Source: an uncultured Paracoccus sp.
GTDB lineage: Bacteria; Pseudomonadota; Alphaproteobacteria; Rhodobacterales; Rhodobacteraceae
NCBI RefSeq assembly: GCF_947487305.1
Contig: NZ_CANKWH010000003.1
Coordinates: 62,001 to 126,000, forward strand
Direction of reading: 5' to 3'
Length of the DNA stretch: 64,000 nt
The notes beneath the pieces were generated by a model. The model was not told the origin of the DNA, made no database searches, and saw nothing but the letters and a program-made list of their open reading frames with translations. The stretch's first letter is position 1. Each line of letters starts with the position of its first letter. Of this stretch, positions 17,060 through 26,894 are shown piece after piece. Position numbers and translations under genes: made by a program.

Positions 17060-20000
17060 ATGGTTGTTTGGTTGTCGCGCCCCCATGATTGCATGGTGGC
17101 AAAAGGGTTCCGCTGGTCGCATTTCCGCCAGAGCACGGCGCTGATCGGCGCGACCTTGCTGTTCTGCCTTGCCGGTGTCGGCGCAGAGGCAGACACGCTG
17201 TATTACAATCGTGGGCAGAATGGCGGCACGCCGAACCCGGCAACCGATGGCGGCATCTGGTCGACGAGCTCGACTCACACTGTCTGGGTTGAACGTGACG
17301 GCGACGACTACGCAACAGAAAACACCCGGTTCCGGAACCGGGATGACGTTCACTTCCTCACCCCGGGCGGCGCCCCGATCATCGTCCATGTCTATGAGAC
17401 TGTGCAGCCCGGCGACATCGTCGTCGAGCGGGGCACGTTCGAATTCGAGGATGATCTTGCGCTGCGCGGCATCATCTTCGCCGACAACCTGATCGTCGCG
17501 GCAGACGGCACACTGAATCTAGACGCCGAGATGACCGTAGAAGACGCGGCAACGGTCGAGGGCGCACTGGTGATCCGCGAGGATACCACGTTGTTCATGT
17601 CCGATCTGCCTGGCGGAGCGGAAAACGCGATTGACATCAATGGCGGCAGGCTGACGGTCGACGGAACCATTGACGGGGGCGTGGACCTCAATGCGGATGG
17701 AGTTCTGACTCTGGGCGACGGCTCGCGCATCACCGGCACTCTCACCGTCGCCAATACTGTCTATGACGGGGCCGGGCATGTCGGCGGATTGAAGGTCGAG
17801 GACAGTGCCAATGTCACCTTCGCTGGCGCCAATGCCGAGGTGAATGGAAATGTCACCAACGCGGGGCTGCTGACACTGGGCGAGGGCCGCTATGGCGGCA
17901 GGCTGTCCAACAGCGGAACGCTTGCCCTTATCGATGACGTTGCCTTTGAAGATTCCAATCCCGCGATCAGCCTGGACGGCGAAAACCAGGCCGGGGCGAC
18001 GATCCGGGTAGACAGTGGCAACCACACTCTGTCTTTCGTGCAGAATTTCCAGAACGACGGAACGCTGCAGGTCCTCGGCACCGGCAACTCGCTGACTATC
18101 CAGTCGGGGCTGCTGACATTAAATCAGGGCACAGCGATTACGGGCAATGTCATCCTGTCCGGGGCGATCCGCAGCCTTGCCGATCTGGATCTGGTCCATG
18201 TGCCGGTGCTTCGGGGGAATTTCACCAATACGATCGACGGAACGGCGACCGTGACCGGCGATGTCGTTGGGAACGGGCGGCTTTTCACCAACGTTGGCCG
18301 CCTTCTGGTGACGGGCGGCGATCTGACCGGGCTTGCCAGCCTGCAGAATACCGGCACCGTCAATGTCGCCGCAGGCCAAACCCTCGGCGCGACCACGATC
18401 TCGCATGACGCCGGCACGCTGACCAGTCTAGGCGCGCTTGCGGGCGAGATCAGCTCATCTTCGACCGCCCAGATCCAGGGCCGGGTCGACGGGCGCTTCG
18501 AGGTTGCCGATGGTCAAACCACGATCACCGGTGCGCTGACCGCGACCGGAGGAGATGACGACCGTTCGCTCGTCGTCCGTTCCTCGGGCGAGTTGATCAT
18601 TGCCGACGACACTACGGTGACGACGGACAATCTGGTCAATGACGGTCGGCTCGTTCTGGGAACGACCGCGTCGGAAGCGACCGATACCGTCATCAACGGC
18701 AATGTCATCAACTCGGGCGAGTTGAGCGGCGACGCGCGGATTACCGGGAACCTGACCCTCGCCGGCGACAGTGCCATGGATTTCACCGGCATGTTGCTGA
18801 GCGTCGATGGCGCGCTGATCAACGATCTCGATACTGCCGTGTTCCTGCGTGACTTCGTGGGCGTGACGTTTGGTTCGGTCGGCAACCTTGGCAACCTGAC
18901 CATCGGCGATGCCATCACCTCGAATGTGACGAACGATGTCGGTGGCACGCTGAGGGTCAACGCCGCGATCACCGGCGACCTCGCCTCCTACGGGTCAACC
19001 ACGCTGAACAGCGACGTGATCGGCCAGCTGCGGATTGTGGACGGTACAACCAATGTCGGACCGAACGTGGCGGGTGGCCCGGTGCTGGTCGGCGGCGGGA
19101 CGACGCGGGAACTGCTCATCTTGGCGGAAGGCGCGCTACTGGTGAACAATGGTGACCTGACCTCCTCGGGTGCGGTCCGCGCGACCGGGCAGGTCCGGGT
19201 GTCGCAGCCCCAGACTTTGACCACGCCGCGCCTGATCATCACGGGCGACAGCGACAGCTGGATCCGGGGTACGGTGGCGGGCGCCATCACCGTCGCGGCT
19301 GCAGGCCAGTTGGAGTTGAATGGCGGGATCGTCACCGGCCTCGTCACCAACAATGGTCGACTGGATGGGGCCGACACGACCGGCCGGACTGTCCGCCTGC
19401 AGGGCGGGCTTGAGAACAGCGGCGTGGTGCGGATGTCCTCGCCGGGCCGCCCGGTCATCATTACAGGTTCGCTGCGCAACGAGGCCGCAGGCGATGCCGA
19501 GATCATCGGCAATGTGACCGCCACCAACGACGAAAATGCCAGTGTCGTCAACCTGGGCGAGTTGACCCTGACCGGGAATGTCGCAGGCACGGTCGAGAAC
19601 AGTGGCATTCTGGAACTGACCGGCAACGCGAACCAGCTGCAGAACAACCTGAACGGCACCGCGACGGTGGACGGCACCGTCGGTCTTGCCGGTGCGCCGG
19701 CTGCTTTCGGTGTCATCAATCGCGGCACCCTGAATTTCGACGGCACGATTGCGAACAGCCTGCAGAACTTCGGCAATGCCACCGTCGATGGCACGATCAA
19801 CGGCAATGCCGTGAACACCGGTACGCTGAATCTCAACGGCACGGTCGCGCTGCAGCTGCAGAACAATGGCACGGGCGCGACGCTGAACATCATCGACGAC
19901 AGCCAGGCCGCCGAACTGGTCAATACCGGAACGGCCAATATCCGCGTGGGGCAAAGACTCGATCTGACCAGTGGTCAGCTGACAAATGGCAGCGGCGGGA

Positions 20001-23000
20001 ACCTGAACATCTCTGGCAGGGTCGAAACCTCGGCGGCGTCGGGTGTACTGGCGCTGCAGAATGACGCGGGCGGAAGATTGAACCTGGCCAGCGGTGGCAC
20101 GGTCGCGGGCAACCTGGCCAATGCCGGATCGGCCGGTCTTGGCGGCAGGGTGACGGGCAATGTGACCAACACTGGAACGGGTTCCGTGAGCCTGCTGAAT
20201 GGCGCCCGGATCGACGGCAGCTTGAACAACCAGGCTGAAGCTTCGCTTGCCGCTGGCGTAACCGCGACTGTGGTTGGTGGCACGAGCAACCAGGGGGAGC
20301 TTGAGGTAGAAGGCACGCTTCTGTCGAATCTCGCGAATACTGCGGGCGGCACAGTCGAGATCATCGCCGGTCGGGTTGTCGGCTCGGTCAACAATCTCGC
20401 AAATGGCAGCATCATCAGCAGCGGCACGATCACGGGCGATGTGACCAACGCGGGGACCTACTCGACCGATCTCTTCAGCGAGGTTGATGGCGATTTCACC
20501 AATGACGGCCTGCTGACCCAGTCGCGGAACAACTCGCAGCTGCTGGTGACAGGGACGATCACCAACAACGGCACGATCAGCGCCGGCAGCTTTGCCGATG
20601 CGACGATCCGGATCAACGCCGAGACCTATGTCAATAATGGCACGACCGAGGGAAGCATCGTTCTCGACGCCGATATCGGCAATGTCGATCAGTTGATCTT
20701 TCGCGGCAACAGCGAGCTTCTGGGCGACCTGAGCAACCAGGACAACGGCATCGTCCGCGTCTGGGGCAACGTGACCGGGACGGGCGACAATATCATCGCC
20801 AACCGCGGCGTTTTCGACGTCTCGGACATCGGGGCACTGACCGAAGTGGACACCATCACCAACTACGATCAGTTCCTGATCGCGGCGGGCGGTCGCGTTC
20901 AGGCGAACAGTGTCACCAATGCCGACGGGCTTCTGTCCAGCGGCGGCCGGATCGAGGCCGATCTCTCCAACCGCTCGGGTGCCGAACTGCGCTCGACCGG
21001 GACCATCGCCGGAGACCTGAGCAATGCGGGCCTTGCGTCGCTGGCCGGTCGGGTCGAGGGTACGCTACTCACGACTGCGGCTGGCAACACCACCGTTTCG
21101 GGCGCGCTGGCAGTGACCGGTCCGTTGCGGAACGACGGCACGATGCAAATTGCGCAGGGCGCAAGGCTCACTTCGGCGCAGACCGTGGTGAACGGAAGCA
21201 CCGGCACTCTGACCGCAGAGGGCGCGATCACCGGCTCGGTCCTGAACTATGGAGCCGCGCAGATCGTTGGTGGTCTGTCCGGCAATCTGAGCAATGCCGG
21301 CGAGGCGCTGCTGTCGGGCGCGGTCGGTGGTGCGTTGGTCAACAACAGTACCGATGCAAGCTCGATCATCCGCGTTCGCGACAACGTGCAGACTGGATCA
21401 GTCAACAACCAGAGCGGCATGTTCGTTGTCGGGGCGGGTCGCAGCCTGACCGTGCAGAACCAGTTCCAGAATGGCAGCGATGGCGTTCTGTCCCTTGCCG
21501 GAACCGTCAATCTGGGTTCGGACCAGCCGCTGCTCAATGCGACGGGCGGGCGCGTTGCCCTGCTGGCCGGATCGACGCTGAACGGCGATCTGCTGAACGA
21601 CGGCAGGGCCAATCTGGCCGGCACGGTCGGCGGATCGGTGGTGAACCGCGAGAGCATGACCGGGGCTGGCCAGATTTCCGGCAGCCTGACCAACCAGGGC
21701 GGCACCTTCGAAACGGGCAACGATCTGGTTATCGGCGGCGAAATCATCAACGAGCGCGCGCCGCTGACCGGAGGCGCTGCGCAGGGTGGCATGGCACAGC
21801 GGGCCGCGCCCGGTGATCCGGCCCTGCTACGGGTCAATGCGAATACGACCGTGACAGCACGCGGCGGCGTCAGCAACGATGCCTATTCGACCGTCGAGGT
21901 TGATGGCACGCTGAATGGAAACCTCGTCAATGATGGGCGCGTGACTTTGACCAACCGCCTGAACGGCTCGCTGAACAACCGTGGGACGGCCGAACTCGAG
22001 GGCGAGATCAGCCGCGACCTGATCTTCCGCGCGGGCAGCATCGAATTGACAGGCGACCTGACGGTCGGCGGCACCTTCGACGCCTTTCAGGACTTCACCA
22101 TCGGAAGCGGTCGGAGCCTCACCGCCGGTCTGTACAACAACCGCACGGATCAACGGCTGACACTCGACGGTAATCTCGGCGGTGCCGTGCGCAATGCCGG
22201 GATCATCGATGCCGGCAACGGTGTCTCGATCGGCAACCTGACCAATGAAGGAACCGTTCTGGTCGGAAATGCCCTGACCGTTCAGGGTTCGCTGGTCAAC
22301 AATGGCCGCATGAACATGCAGAACACCACCGTCGGCGACGTCCTTACCGTCACCGGCGGGGCAGGCGGCAACGGTGTCTATGCGCTCGATCTGGACATCA
22401 GCGCCAATGGCGGCGCGGGCAGTTCGGACCGGGTCGTGGTGCGCGGCGGTGCTGTCACCGGCTCGGTCCTGCTCAGCTTTGATGCGGGCGATATCGAAGC
22501 GCCCAGTGACGAATCCCGGCGCATTCTGGTTTTCGATGTCGATGGCAGTCAGGGCGCGGCGAACAGCTTCACTTTTGCCGGCGAGAACCTGCCGCAGGCA
22601 AGTGAACGGATCATCTATGCGCTGGTCAGCGACAGCCAGAGCGGCGATCTCTATGTCACCGACACCATCAACCCGGCGCTTGGCGCGCTGGCCGGCAACC
22701 TTGCGCTGACCCAAAGCCTCATCGGCTCGGTGGTCAACCGCCCGACCAGCCCCTTCGTGCCTGGCCTCGCCACCGATGCCGGCGACAAAAAATGCGGTCC
22801 CGGAGCCTGGGCGCGCGCCGTCGCGGGTCATGCAACCGCGACCGGACGCAGCCGGAGCGGCGACGTCGCGGCCGCCAGTGAGATCGAGGCGAATTACCGC
22901 GGTCTGCAGTTCGGTGGCGATCTGGCCTGTTTCGAAAACAGTGTGAAGGGCTGGAACGTCGCCCTGGGTGTGCTCGGCGGGGTCAACGACGGGTCGACCA

Positions 23001-23743
23001 CGCAACCCGTTTTCATCAACAACTCGACCGATCCGAACAGCACCAGCGGGCTGCTGACCAGCATCAACCGTGGCGAGTTCCGTCAGGTCTACGGCGGCAT
23101 CTACGCTACGGCGACGCGTGACCGGCTGAGCCTTGACCTGCAGGTGCGCCGCGAGCGGACCGAGTTCACCATCGACAACCAGCCCGTTGGCGACAATGAC
23201 GGCCTGCAACTGGCGACGCCGGATTTCGACAGCAACGCCACCACCATCAGTGGATCGCTGAGCTATGCCTATGATCTGCCGCGTGACGGCTGGATGTTCG
23301 TGCCGACTGCGGGCTTTGCCTTCTCGAACCTCTCTGTCGAGAAAATCACCTTCACCACCGGTGATACGCTGCAGATCGAGGACAGCAAGAACCGCGTGGG
23401 CTTCATCGGCGGGACCTTGTCCAAGACCTTCATCAACCCGGACAAGAATTCGGCGATCTATGCCTTCGGCACGGCGACGGTCTACAAGGACTTCGCCGGA
23501 GACACCAACTCGGTCTATACCATGGTCGGCGCGGACGGTTCGGTGTTCCGGACTGACAGCCTGTCCTCCAGCAACCTTGGCACCTATGGCGAGCTGAGCC
23601 TCGGGGCGAATTACCTGAAGGTGCTGGATACGGGCCGTGCGGGCGCACCGCGCCAGTTCAACGCCTCGATCCGGGTCGATGGCAGGACGGGCGATGTGCT
23701 GGACAGCTATGGCGTGACAGCGCAGGTTCGGTTCCAGTTCTGA
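17060..23743 (+). CDS. Giant type V autotransporter (2227 aa) with repetitive beta-helical passenger
   Basis: An extended signal region of about 44 residues (hydrophobic core STALIGATLLFCLAGVGAEA) is followed by an extracellular passenger of roughly 1850 residues. The passenger is made of short degenerate units such as V.NxGTL..xGT[IV].G.[VL].N, typical of a right-handed beta-helix. The final ~300 residues form an autotransporter beta-barrel ending in aromatic RFQF, the classic outer-membrane C-terminus. The mature protein's only cysteines noticed are C1912 and C1957, at the start of the barrel region (CGPGAWARAV and LACFENS), a probable disulfide. No protease catalytic triad was recognised, so adhesion or biofilm function is more likely than enzymatic activity. 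ATG at 17060 has an AAGGA site nine bases upstream; 17093 is an alternative. Neighbours: divergent peptidases and the T6SS tssK. Confidence 0.9.
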   Translation: MVVWLSRPHDCMVAKGFRWSHFRQSTALIGATLLFCLAGVGAEADTLYYNRGQNGGTPNPATDGGIWSTSSTHTVWVERDGDDYATENTRFRNRDDVHFLTPGGAPIIVHVYETVQPGDIVVERGTFEFEDDLALRGIIFADNLIVAADGTLNLDAEMTVEDAATVEGALVIREDTTLFMSDLPGGAENAIDINGGRLTVDGTIDGGVDLNADGVLTLGDGSRITGTLTVANTVYDGAGHVGGLKVEDSANVTFAGANAEVNGNVTNAGLLTLGEGRYGGRLSNSGTLALIDDVAFEDSNPAISLDGENQAGATIRVDSGNHTLSFVQNFQNDGTLQVLGTGNSLTIQSGLLTLNQGTAITGNVILSGAIRSLADLDLVHVPVLRGNFTNTIDGTATVTGDVVGNGRLFTNVGRLLVTGGDLTGLASLQNTGTVNVAAGQTLGATTISHDAGTLTSLGALAGEISSSSTAQIQGRVDGRFEVADGQTTITGALTATGGDDDRSLVVRSSGELIIADDTTVTTDNLVNDGRLVLGTTASEATDTVINGNVINSGELSGDARITGNLTLAGDSAMDFTGMLLSVDGALINDLDTAVFLRDFVGVTFGSVGNLGNLTIGDAITSNVTNDVGGTLRVNAAITGDLASYGSTTLNSDVIGQLRIVDGTTNVGPNVAGGPVLVGGGTTRELLILAEGALLVNNGDLTSSGAVRATGQVRVSQPQTLTTPRLIITGDSDSWIRGTVAGAITVAAAGQLELNGGIVTGLVTNNGRLDGADTTGRTVRLQGGLENSGVVRMSSPGRPVIITGSLRNEAAGDAEIIGNVTATNDENASVVNLGELTLTGNVAGTVENSGILELTGNANQLQNNLNGTATVDGTVGLAGAPAAFGVINRGTLNFDGTIANSLQNFGNATVDGTINGNAVNTGTLNLNGTVALQLQNNGTGATLNIIDDSQAAELVNTGTANIRVGQRLDLTSGQLTNGSGGNLNISGRVETSAASGVLALQNDAGGRLNLASGGTVAGNLANAGSAGLGGRVTGNVTNTGTGSVSLLNGARIDGSLNNQAEASLAAGVTATVVGGTSNQGELEVEGTLLSNLANTAGGTVEIIAGRVVGSVNNLANGSIISSGTITGDVTNAGTYSTDLFSEVDGDFTNDGLLTQSRNNSQLLVTGTITNNGTISAGSFADATIRINAETYVNNGTTEGSIVLDADIGNVDQLIFRGNSELLGDLSNQDNGIVRVWGNVTGTGDNIIANRGVFDVSDIGALTEVDTITNYDQFLIAAGGRVQANSVTNADGLLSSGGRIEADLSNRSGAELRSTGTIAGDLSNAGLASLAGRVEGTLLTTAAGNTTVSGALAVTGPLRNDGTMQIAQGARLTSAQTVVNGSTGTLTAEGAITGSVLNYGAAQIVGGLSGNLSNAGEALLSGAVGGALVNNSTDASSIIRVRDNVQTGSVNNQSGMFVVGAGRSLTVQNQFQNGSDGVLSLAGTVNLGSDQPLLNATGGRVALLAGSTLNGDLLNDGRANLAGTVGGSVVNRESMTGAGQISGSLTNQGGTFETGNDLVIGGEIINERAPLTGGAAQGGMAQRAAPGDPALLRVNANTTVTARGGVSNDAYSTVEVDGTLNGNLVNDGRVTLTNRLNGSLNNRGTAELEGEISRDLIFRAGSIELTGDLTVGGTFDAFQDFTIGSGRSLTAGLYNNRTDQRLTLDGNLGGAVRNAGIIDAGNGVSIGNLTNEGTVLVGNALTVQGSLVNNGRMNMQNTTVGDVLTVTGGAGGNGVYALDLDISANGGAGSSDRVVVRGGAVTGSVLLSFDAGDIEAPSDESRRILVFDVDGSQGAANSFTFAGENLPQASERIIYALVSDSQSGDLYVTDTINPALGALAGNLALTQSLIGSVVNRPTSPFVPGLATDAGDKKCGPGAWARAVAGHATATGRSRSGDVAAASEIEANYRGLQFGGDLACFENSVKGWNVALGVLGGVNDGSTTQPVFINNSTDPNSTSGLLTSINRGEFRQVYGGIYATATRDRLSLDLQVRRERTEFTIDNQPVGDNDGLQLATPDFDSNATTISGSLSYAYDLPRDGWMFVPTAGFAFSNLSVEKITFTTGDTLQIEDSKNRVGFIGGTLSKTFINPDKNSAIYAFGTATVYKDFAGDTNSVYTMVGADGSVFRTDSLSSSNLGTYGELSLGANYLKVLDTGRAGAPRQFNASIRVDGRTGDVLDSYGVTAQVRFQF

Positions 23744-23776
23744 GGAACGATGCAATGGCCGGGGGGTTGACCCTGC

Positions 23777-23811
23777 GCGCCGGGTGGCGGAACCTGCGCC
23801 GCGCCCGGCGC
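23777..23811 (+). terminator. Possible terminator hairpin after the autotransporter gene
   Basis: An 8-bp GC stem, GCGCCGGG/CCCGGCGC, with a 19-nt loop lies 33 bp after the autotransporter stop and 24 bp before tssK. It lacks a T-run, so it may instead act as an attenuator or a protein site in the tssK leader. Confidence 0.3.
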
Positions 23812-23835
23812 TGATACAATCATACGGGGAAATTC

Positions 23836-25170
23836 ATGTCCTGGTTCAGCAAGGTCGCCTGGAAGGAAGGGCTGTTTCTGCAGCCCCAGCATCTGCAACA
23901 GGCCGACCGCTATCTCGAGAACCTCGTCCGTGCGCGGACTGATGTGATCACGCCCTATCCCTGGGGCGTGGCCGAGATGCAGATCGACCGCGACGTGGCC
24001 CAGCAGGGCCGCATCGGGCTGCGCGCCGTCACCGGCATCATGCCCGACGGCACGCCCTTCGATGCGCCCGGCGCCGGACCGCTGCCCGTGGCGGTCGAGG
24101 TCCCAGATGATGGCGCCGGCAGCTTCGTCTGGCTGACCCTGCCCGATGTTTCGCCCAATACCCGCGATGCCGCGCCGCTGGACGATCAGGGCGCCACCAC
24201 CCGCTGGGGCGTGGTGGCCGAGACCGTGGGCGACAGCGCCAGCAGCGCCCGGATCGAGCAGGTGCTGGAACTCGCCGTGCCGCGGCTGGAACTGGTCGTG
24301 CGCAAGACGCCCCGGCCCGGCTACCAGAACCTGCGGCTGGCGCGGATCACCGAGGTGCGCGACGGCGTGGTCAGTTTTGACGACACCATCCCGCCGCCGG
24401 TGCTGGTGCTGGCAGGGCATCCGCAGGTGCTGGGCTGGCTCACCCGCGTCATCGGCTGGATCGAAGCGCGGCTGGAAACGCTGGCCCGCTATGCCAGCGA
24501 CCCCTCGGCGGGCGGGGGGATGCAGGCGTCGGATTACCTGATGCTGATGTGCCTCAACCGCGAGATCGGCGTGCTGCGGCATCTGAACAGCATCCATGCC
24601 ATCCATCCCGAGCGGCTTTACGAGCGGCTGGTGGGCCTCGCCTGCGAGCTGGCCACCTTCGACAATGGCAGCCGTCTGGCGCCGGTCTATGCGGCCTATG
24701 ATCATGGCGATCTGAAGGCCAGCTTCACCCCCGTGGTGCAGGACATCCAGCGGCTCCTCAGCCGCGACATCGGCCGGGCGATCCGTCTGAAGCTGCGGCA
24801 GGTGCGGCAGAACAGCTATATCGCGCAGGTGGACGACCGGAACCTGTTCCGCGAGGCGACCTTCGTGGTCGAGGTGGAAAGCGCCAAGCCGCAGGGTCAG
24901 GTGCAGGCGCAGTTCCCGGAACTGTGCAAGGTAGGCCCGAACACGCGGATGAACGAGATCGTCAACAACAACCTGCCGGGCATCCCCCTGCAGCACCTTC
25001 CGAACCCGCCCCGGCAGATCCGGGTCCTGTCCTCGAATGTCTATTTCCGGCTGGAAAAGAACGCGGCGCTGTGGCGCGAGTTTTCCACCGCCCCCGCCAT
25101 CGGGATGCATTTCGCCGGTGATTGGCCCGAGCTGAAGCTCGAGCTTTGGGCCATTCCGGAGAAGGGTTGA
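23836..25170 (+). CDS. tssK: Type VI secretion baseplate subunit TssK
   Basis: 444 aa. The N-terminus (VAWKEGLFLQPQHLQQADRYLE) is the characteristic TssK opening, and the rest follows the shell-neck-head plan, with the C-terminal segment LSSNVYFRLEK typical of the part that docks on the membrane complex. TssK trimers link the TssF/G baseplate wedge to TssL and TssM in the cytoplasm. It opens the first T6SS operon; its TGA shares a base with the tssL ATG (TGATG), so translation is coupled. Length matches the family. No ribosome site of note beyond GGGGA before 23836. Confidence 0.93.
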   Translation: MSWFSKVAWKEGLFLQPQHLQQADRYLENLVRARTDVITPYPWGVAEMQIDRDVAQQGRIGLRAVTGIMPDGTPFDAPGAGPLPVAVEVPDDGAGSFVWLTLPDVSPNTRDAAPLDDQGATTRWGVVAETVGDSASSARIEQVLELAVPRLELVVRKTPRPGYQNLRLARITEVRDGVVSFDDTIPPPVLVLAGHPQVLGWLTRVIGWIEARLETLARYASDPSAGGGMQASDYLMLMCLNREIGVLRHLNSIHAIHPERLYERLVGLACELATFDNGSRLAPVYAAYDHGDLKASFTPVVQDIQRLLSRDIGRAIRLKLRQVRQNSYIAQVDDRNLFREATFVVEVESAKPQGQVQAQFPELCKVGPNTRMNEIVNNNLPGIPLQHLPNPPRQIRVLSSNVYFRLEKNAALWREFSTAPAIGMHFAGDWPELKLELWAIPEKG

Positions 25171-26894
25171 TGGCCGGGCGCGACGACGAAAAGACGGTCT
25201 TCGGCGGCCCTCTGCCGGGCGCAGGCGCGCGCAAGGACCAGACCCGCGCGCCGCAGGGCGACAGCCCGTTTGGCCGCGAGGCACCCGTGCGCGGCATGGA
25301 TACGGGCGGCGATGACCGCACCGTCATCGGCGGCCCGCTGCCCTTGCCCGGGCGTCCCGGCGCGGGGGGCGGTCAGTCGGGATCGCCCTTCGATCAGCGT
25401 CCATCGCCCTCGGACTGGGACCGACCGCGCCCCGCGCCACCATCGCAGGGCTGGCCCGCGCAGCGGCCGGAATCCGGCAATACCTGGATCGGCGGGCCGC
25501 AGCAGCCGGCCTATCCGCCGCAGCAGCCCTATCAACCCGCCCAGCAGGGCTGGTCCGGTCAGGCCCCCGGTTATGGCAATATCGGCAGCGCCGCCGGCGG
25601 TGATCGCGGCTTTTTCCCCGACATTCCCCGCGACCGTGCCGGGCAGGCCGCGCCGATGCAGGGTCCGAAGATCCCGCTGCAACAGGCGTTGCAGGTCAAG
25701 GGTCTGGGCAAGGGCGCCTCGACCAACCCGATCCTTGCCGCCGCCGCGCCGCTGTTGATCCTGCTCGGGCGGCTGCGCACCGGGCTCGTGGAAATGCAGG
25801 CCGCGCCGCTGATGGATCACGTCACCCGCGAGATCGACCAGTTCGAGCGCAACCTGCTGTCCCACGGCGTGAACCCGCATGAGGCGGCGGTGTCGAAATA
25901 CATCCTCTCGGGCACGGCGGACGACATCGTCCAGAACCTGCCCGGCGCGGATCGCGGCGACTGGCTGCAATATTCGATGGTCGCACGCTTCTTCGGCAAG
26001 CGCGATTCCGGTGTCGGCTTCTTCCAGGAGACCGAGAAGGCGATGCAGGTGCCGGGGCAATCCTACAACTTGCTGGGCCTGATCCTGACCTGTCTGAACC
26101 TTGGTTTCGAGGGCCAGTACCGCACCCTGCCGAATGGCGCGGTGGACCTGTCGCGCATCCGCAATGCCATCTACGAAACCCTGCGCCGGGTGACGCCGCG
26201 CCCGGACGAGGATATCGCGGTCACCTGGGCACCGGTGGTGCAGGGCAAGGGCCGGCGCTTCGCCGCCGTCTCAGTGCCGGCGATCCTTGGCGGCGCGGCG
26301 ATCCTGATCCTGGGCAGCTATGCGCTGCTCTCGACCCTCATCAACCGCGATGGCGCGGCGGCGGCCGAGGCGCTTCGCGCTTTGCATCCCGGCAATGCCA
26401 TCATCGCCATCGAGCGCACGCCGGGCCCGGTCTATGTCGCCAGCCAGGCGCAGCTGGACCGCATCCGCGAGGCCTTTGCGGCGGAAATCGCCGACGGGCT
26501 CATCAGCGTCGATGAGAAAGGCGACTACATCGCCATCCGCGTCGGCAACCAGCTGTTGTTCGACAGCGGCAAATCCGACGTGCGCGAGGAATTTGCCCCG
26601 CTGGCCGCCCGCATCACCGAGGTGCTGAATGCCGAGGGCGGGCCGGTGCTGATCCAGGGCTATACCGACAACGTGCCGCTGCGCGGCACCGGGCGGTTCA
26701 AGAACAACGAGGAGCTGTCGGCCGCCCGGGCGCAATCCGTGACCGATGCGCTGACCGGCACCATCGACGATGCCGCACGCTTCCGCGTCGAGGGCAAGGG
26801 CGAGGCCGACGCGGTGGCTGACAACGCTACCGAGGAGGGCCGGGCGCAGAACCGCCGGGTCGAGATCATGCTGGCCAAGGAGGGAACCTATTGA
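25170..26894 (+). CDS. tssL: Evolved TssL: DotU domain plus OmpA-like peptidoglycan-binding domain
   Basis: 574 aa. Residues 1-165 are a disordered Pro/Gln/Gly-rich cytoplasmic tail with three related motifs: EKTVFGGPLPG (Thr9), DRTVIGGPLP (Thr51) and GNTWIGGP (Thr105). Residues ~180-375 are the helical DotU domain (NPILAAAAPLLILLGRLR, then FGKRDSGVGFF). One membrane segment follows (SVPAILGGAAILILGSYALL, ~379-400). The periplasmic C-terminus is an OmpA/MotB domain with QGYTDNVP and NNEELSAARAQSV, which should hold the complex to peptidoglycan. In Agrobacterium, PpkA phosphorylates the TssL tail and the FHA protein binds it; the repeated Thr motifs here fit that model. The next gene starts by TTGA overlap. 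Confidence 0.93.
   Translation: MAGRDDEKTVFGGPLPGAGARKDQTRAPQGDSPFGREAPVRGMDTGGDDRTVIGGPLPLPGRPGAGGGQSGSPFDQRPSPSDWDRPRPAPPSQGWPAQRPESGNTWIGGPQQPAYPPQQPYQPAQQGWSGQAPGYGNIGSAAGGDRGFFPDIPRDRAGQAAPMQGPKIPLQQALQVKGLGKGASTNPILAAAAPLLILLGRLRTGLVEMQAAPLMDHVTREIDQFERNLLSHGVNPHEAAVSKYILSGTADDIVQNLPGADRGDWLQYSMVARFFGKRDSGVGFFQETEKAMQVPGQSYNLLGLILTCLNLGFEGQYRTLPNGAVDLSRIRNAIYETLRRVTPRPDEDIAVTWAPVVQGKGRRFAAVSVPAILGGAAILILGSYALLSTLINRDGAAAAEALRALHPGNAIIAIERTPGPVYVASQAQLDRIREAFAAEIADGLISVDEKGDYIAIRVGNQLLFDSGKSDVREEFAPLAARITEVLNAEGGPVLIQGYTDNVPLRGTGRFKNNEELSAARAQSVTDALTGTIDDAARFRVEGKGEADAVADNATEEGRAQNRRVEIMLAKEGTY

Noticed and set aside
17060..23743. Autotransporter as a serine protease (SPATE/subtilisin) or lipase
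   Set aside because: No GxSxG or subtilase triad motif was recognised; the passenger is repeat sequence throughout.
21827..23755. Long antisense reading frame (642 codons) opposite the autotransporter
   Set aside because: It mirrors the GC-rich coding frame of a repetitive gene, has no family features and no ribosome site; antisense openness is expected at this GC content.
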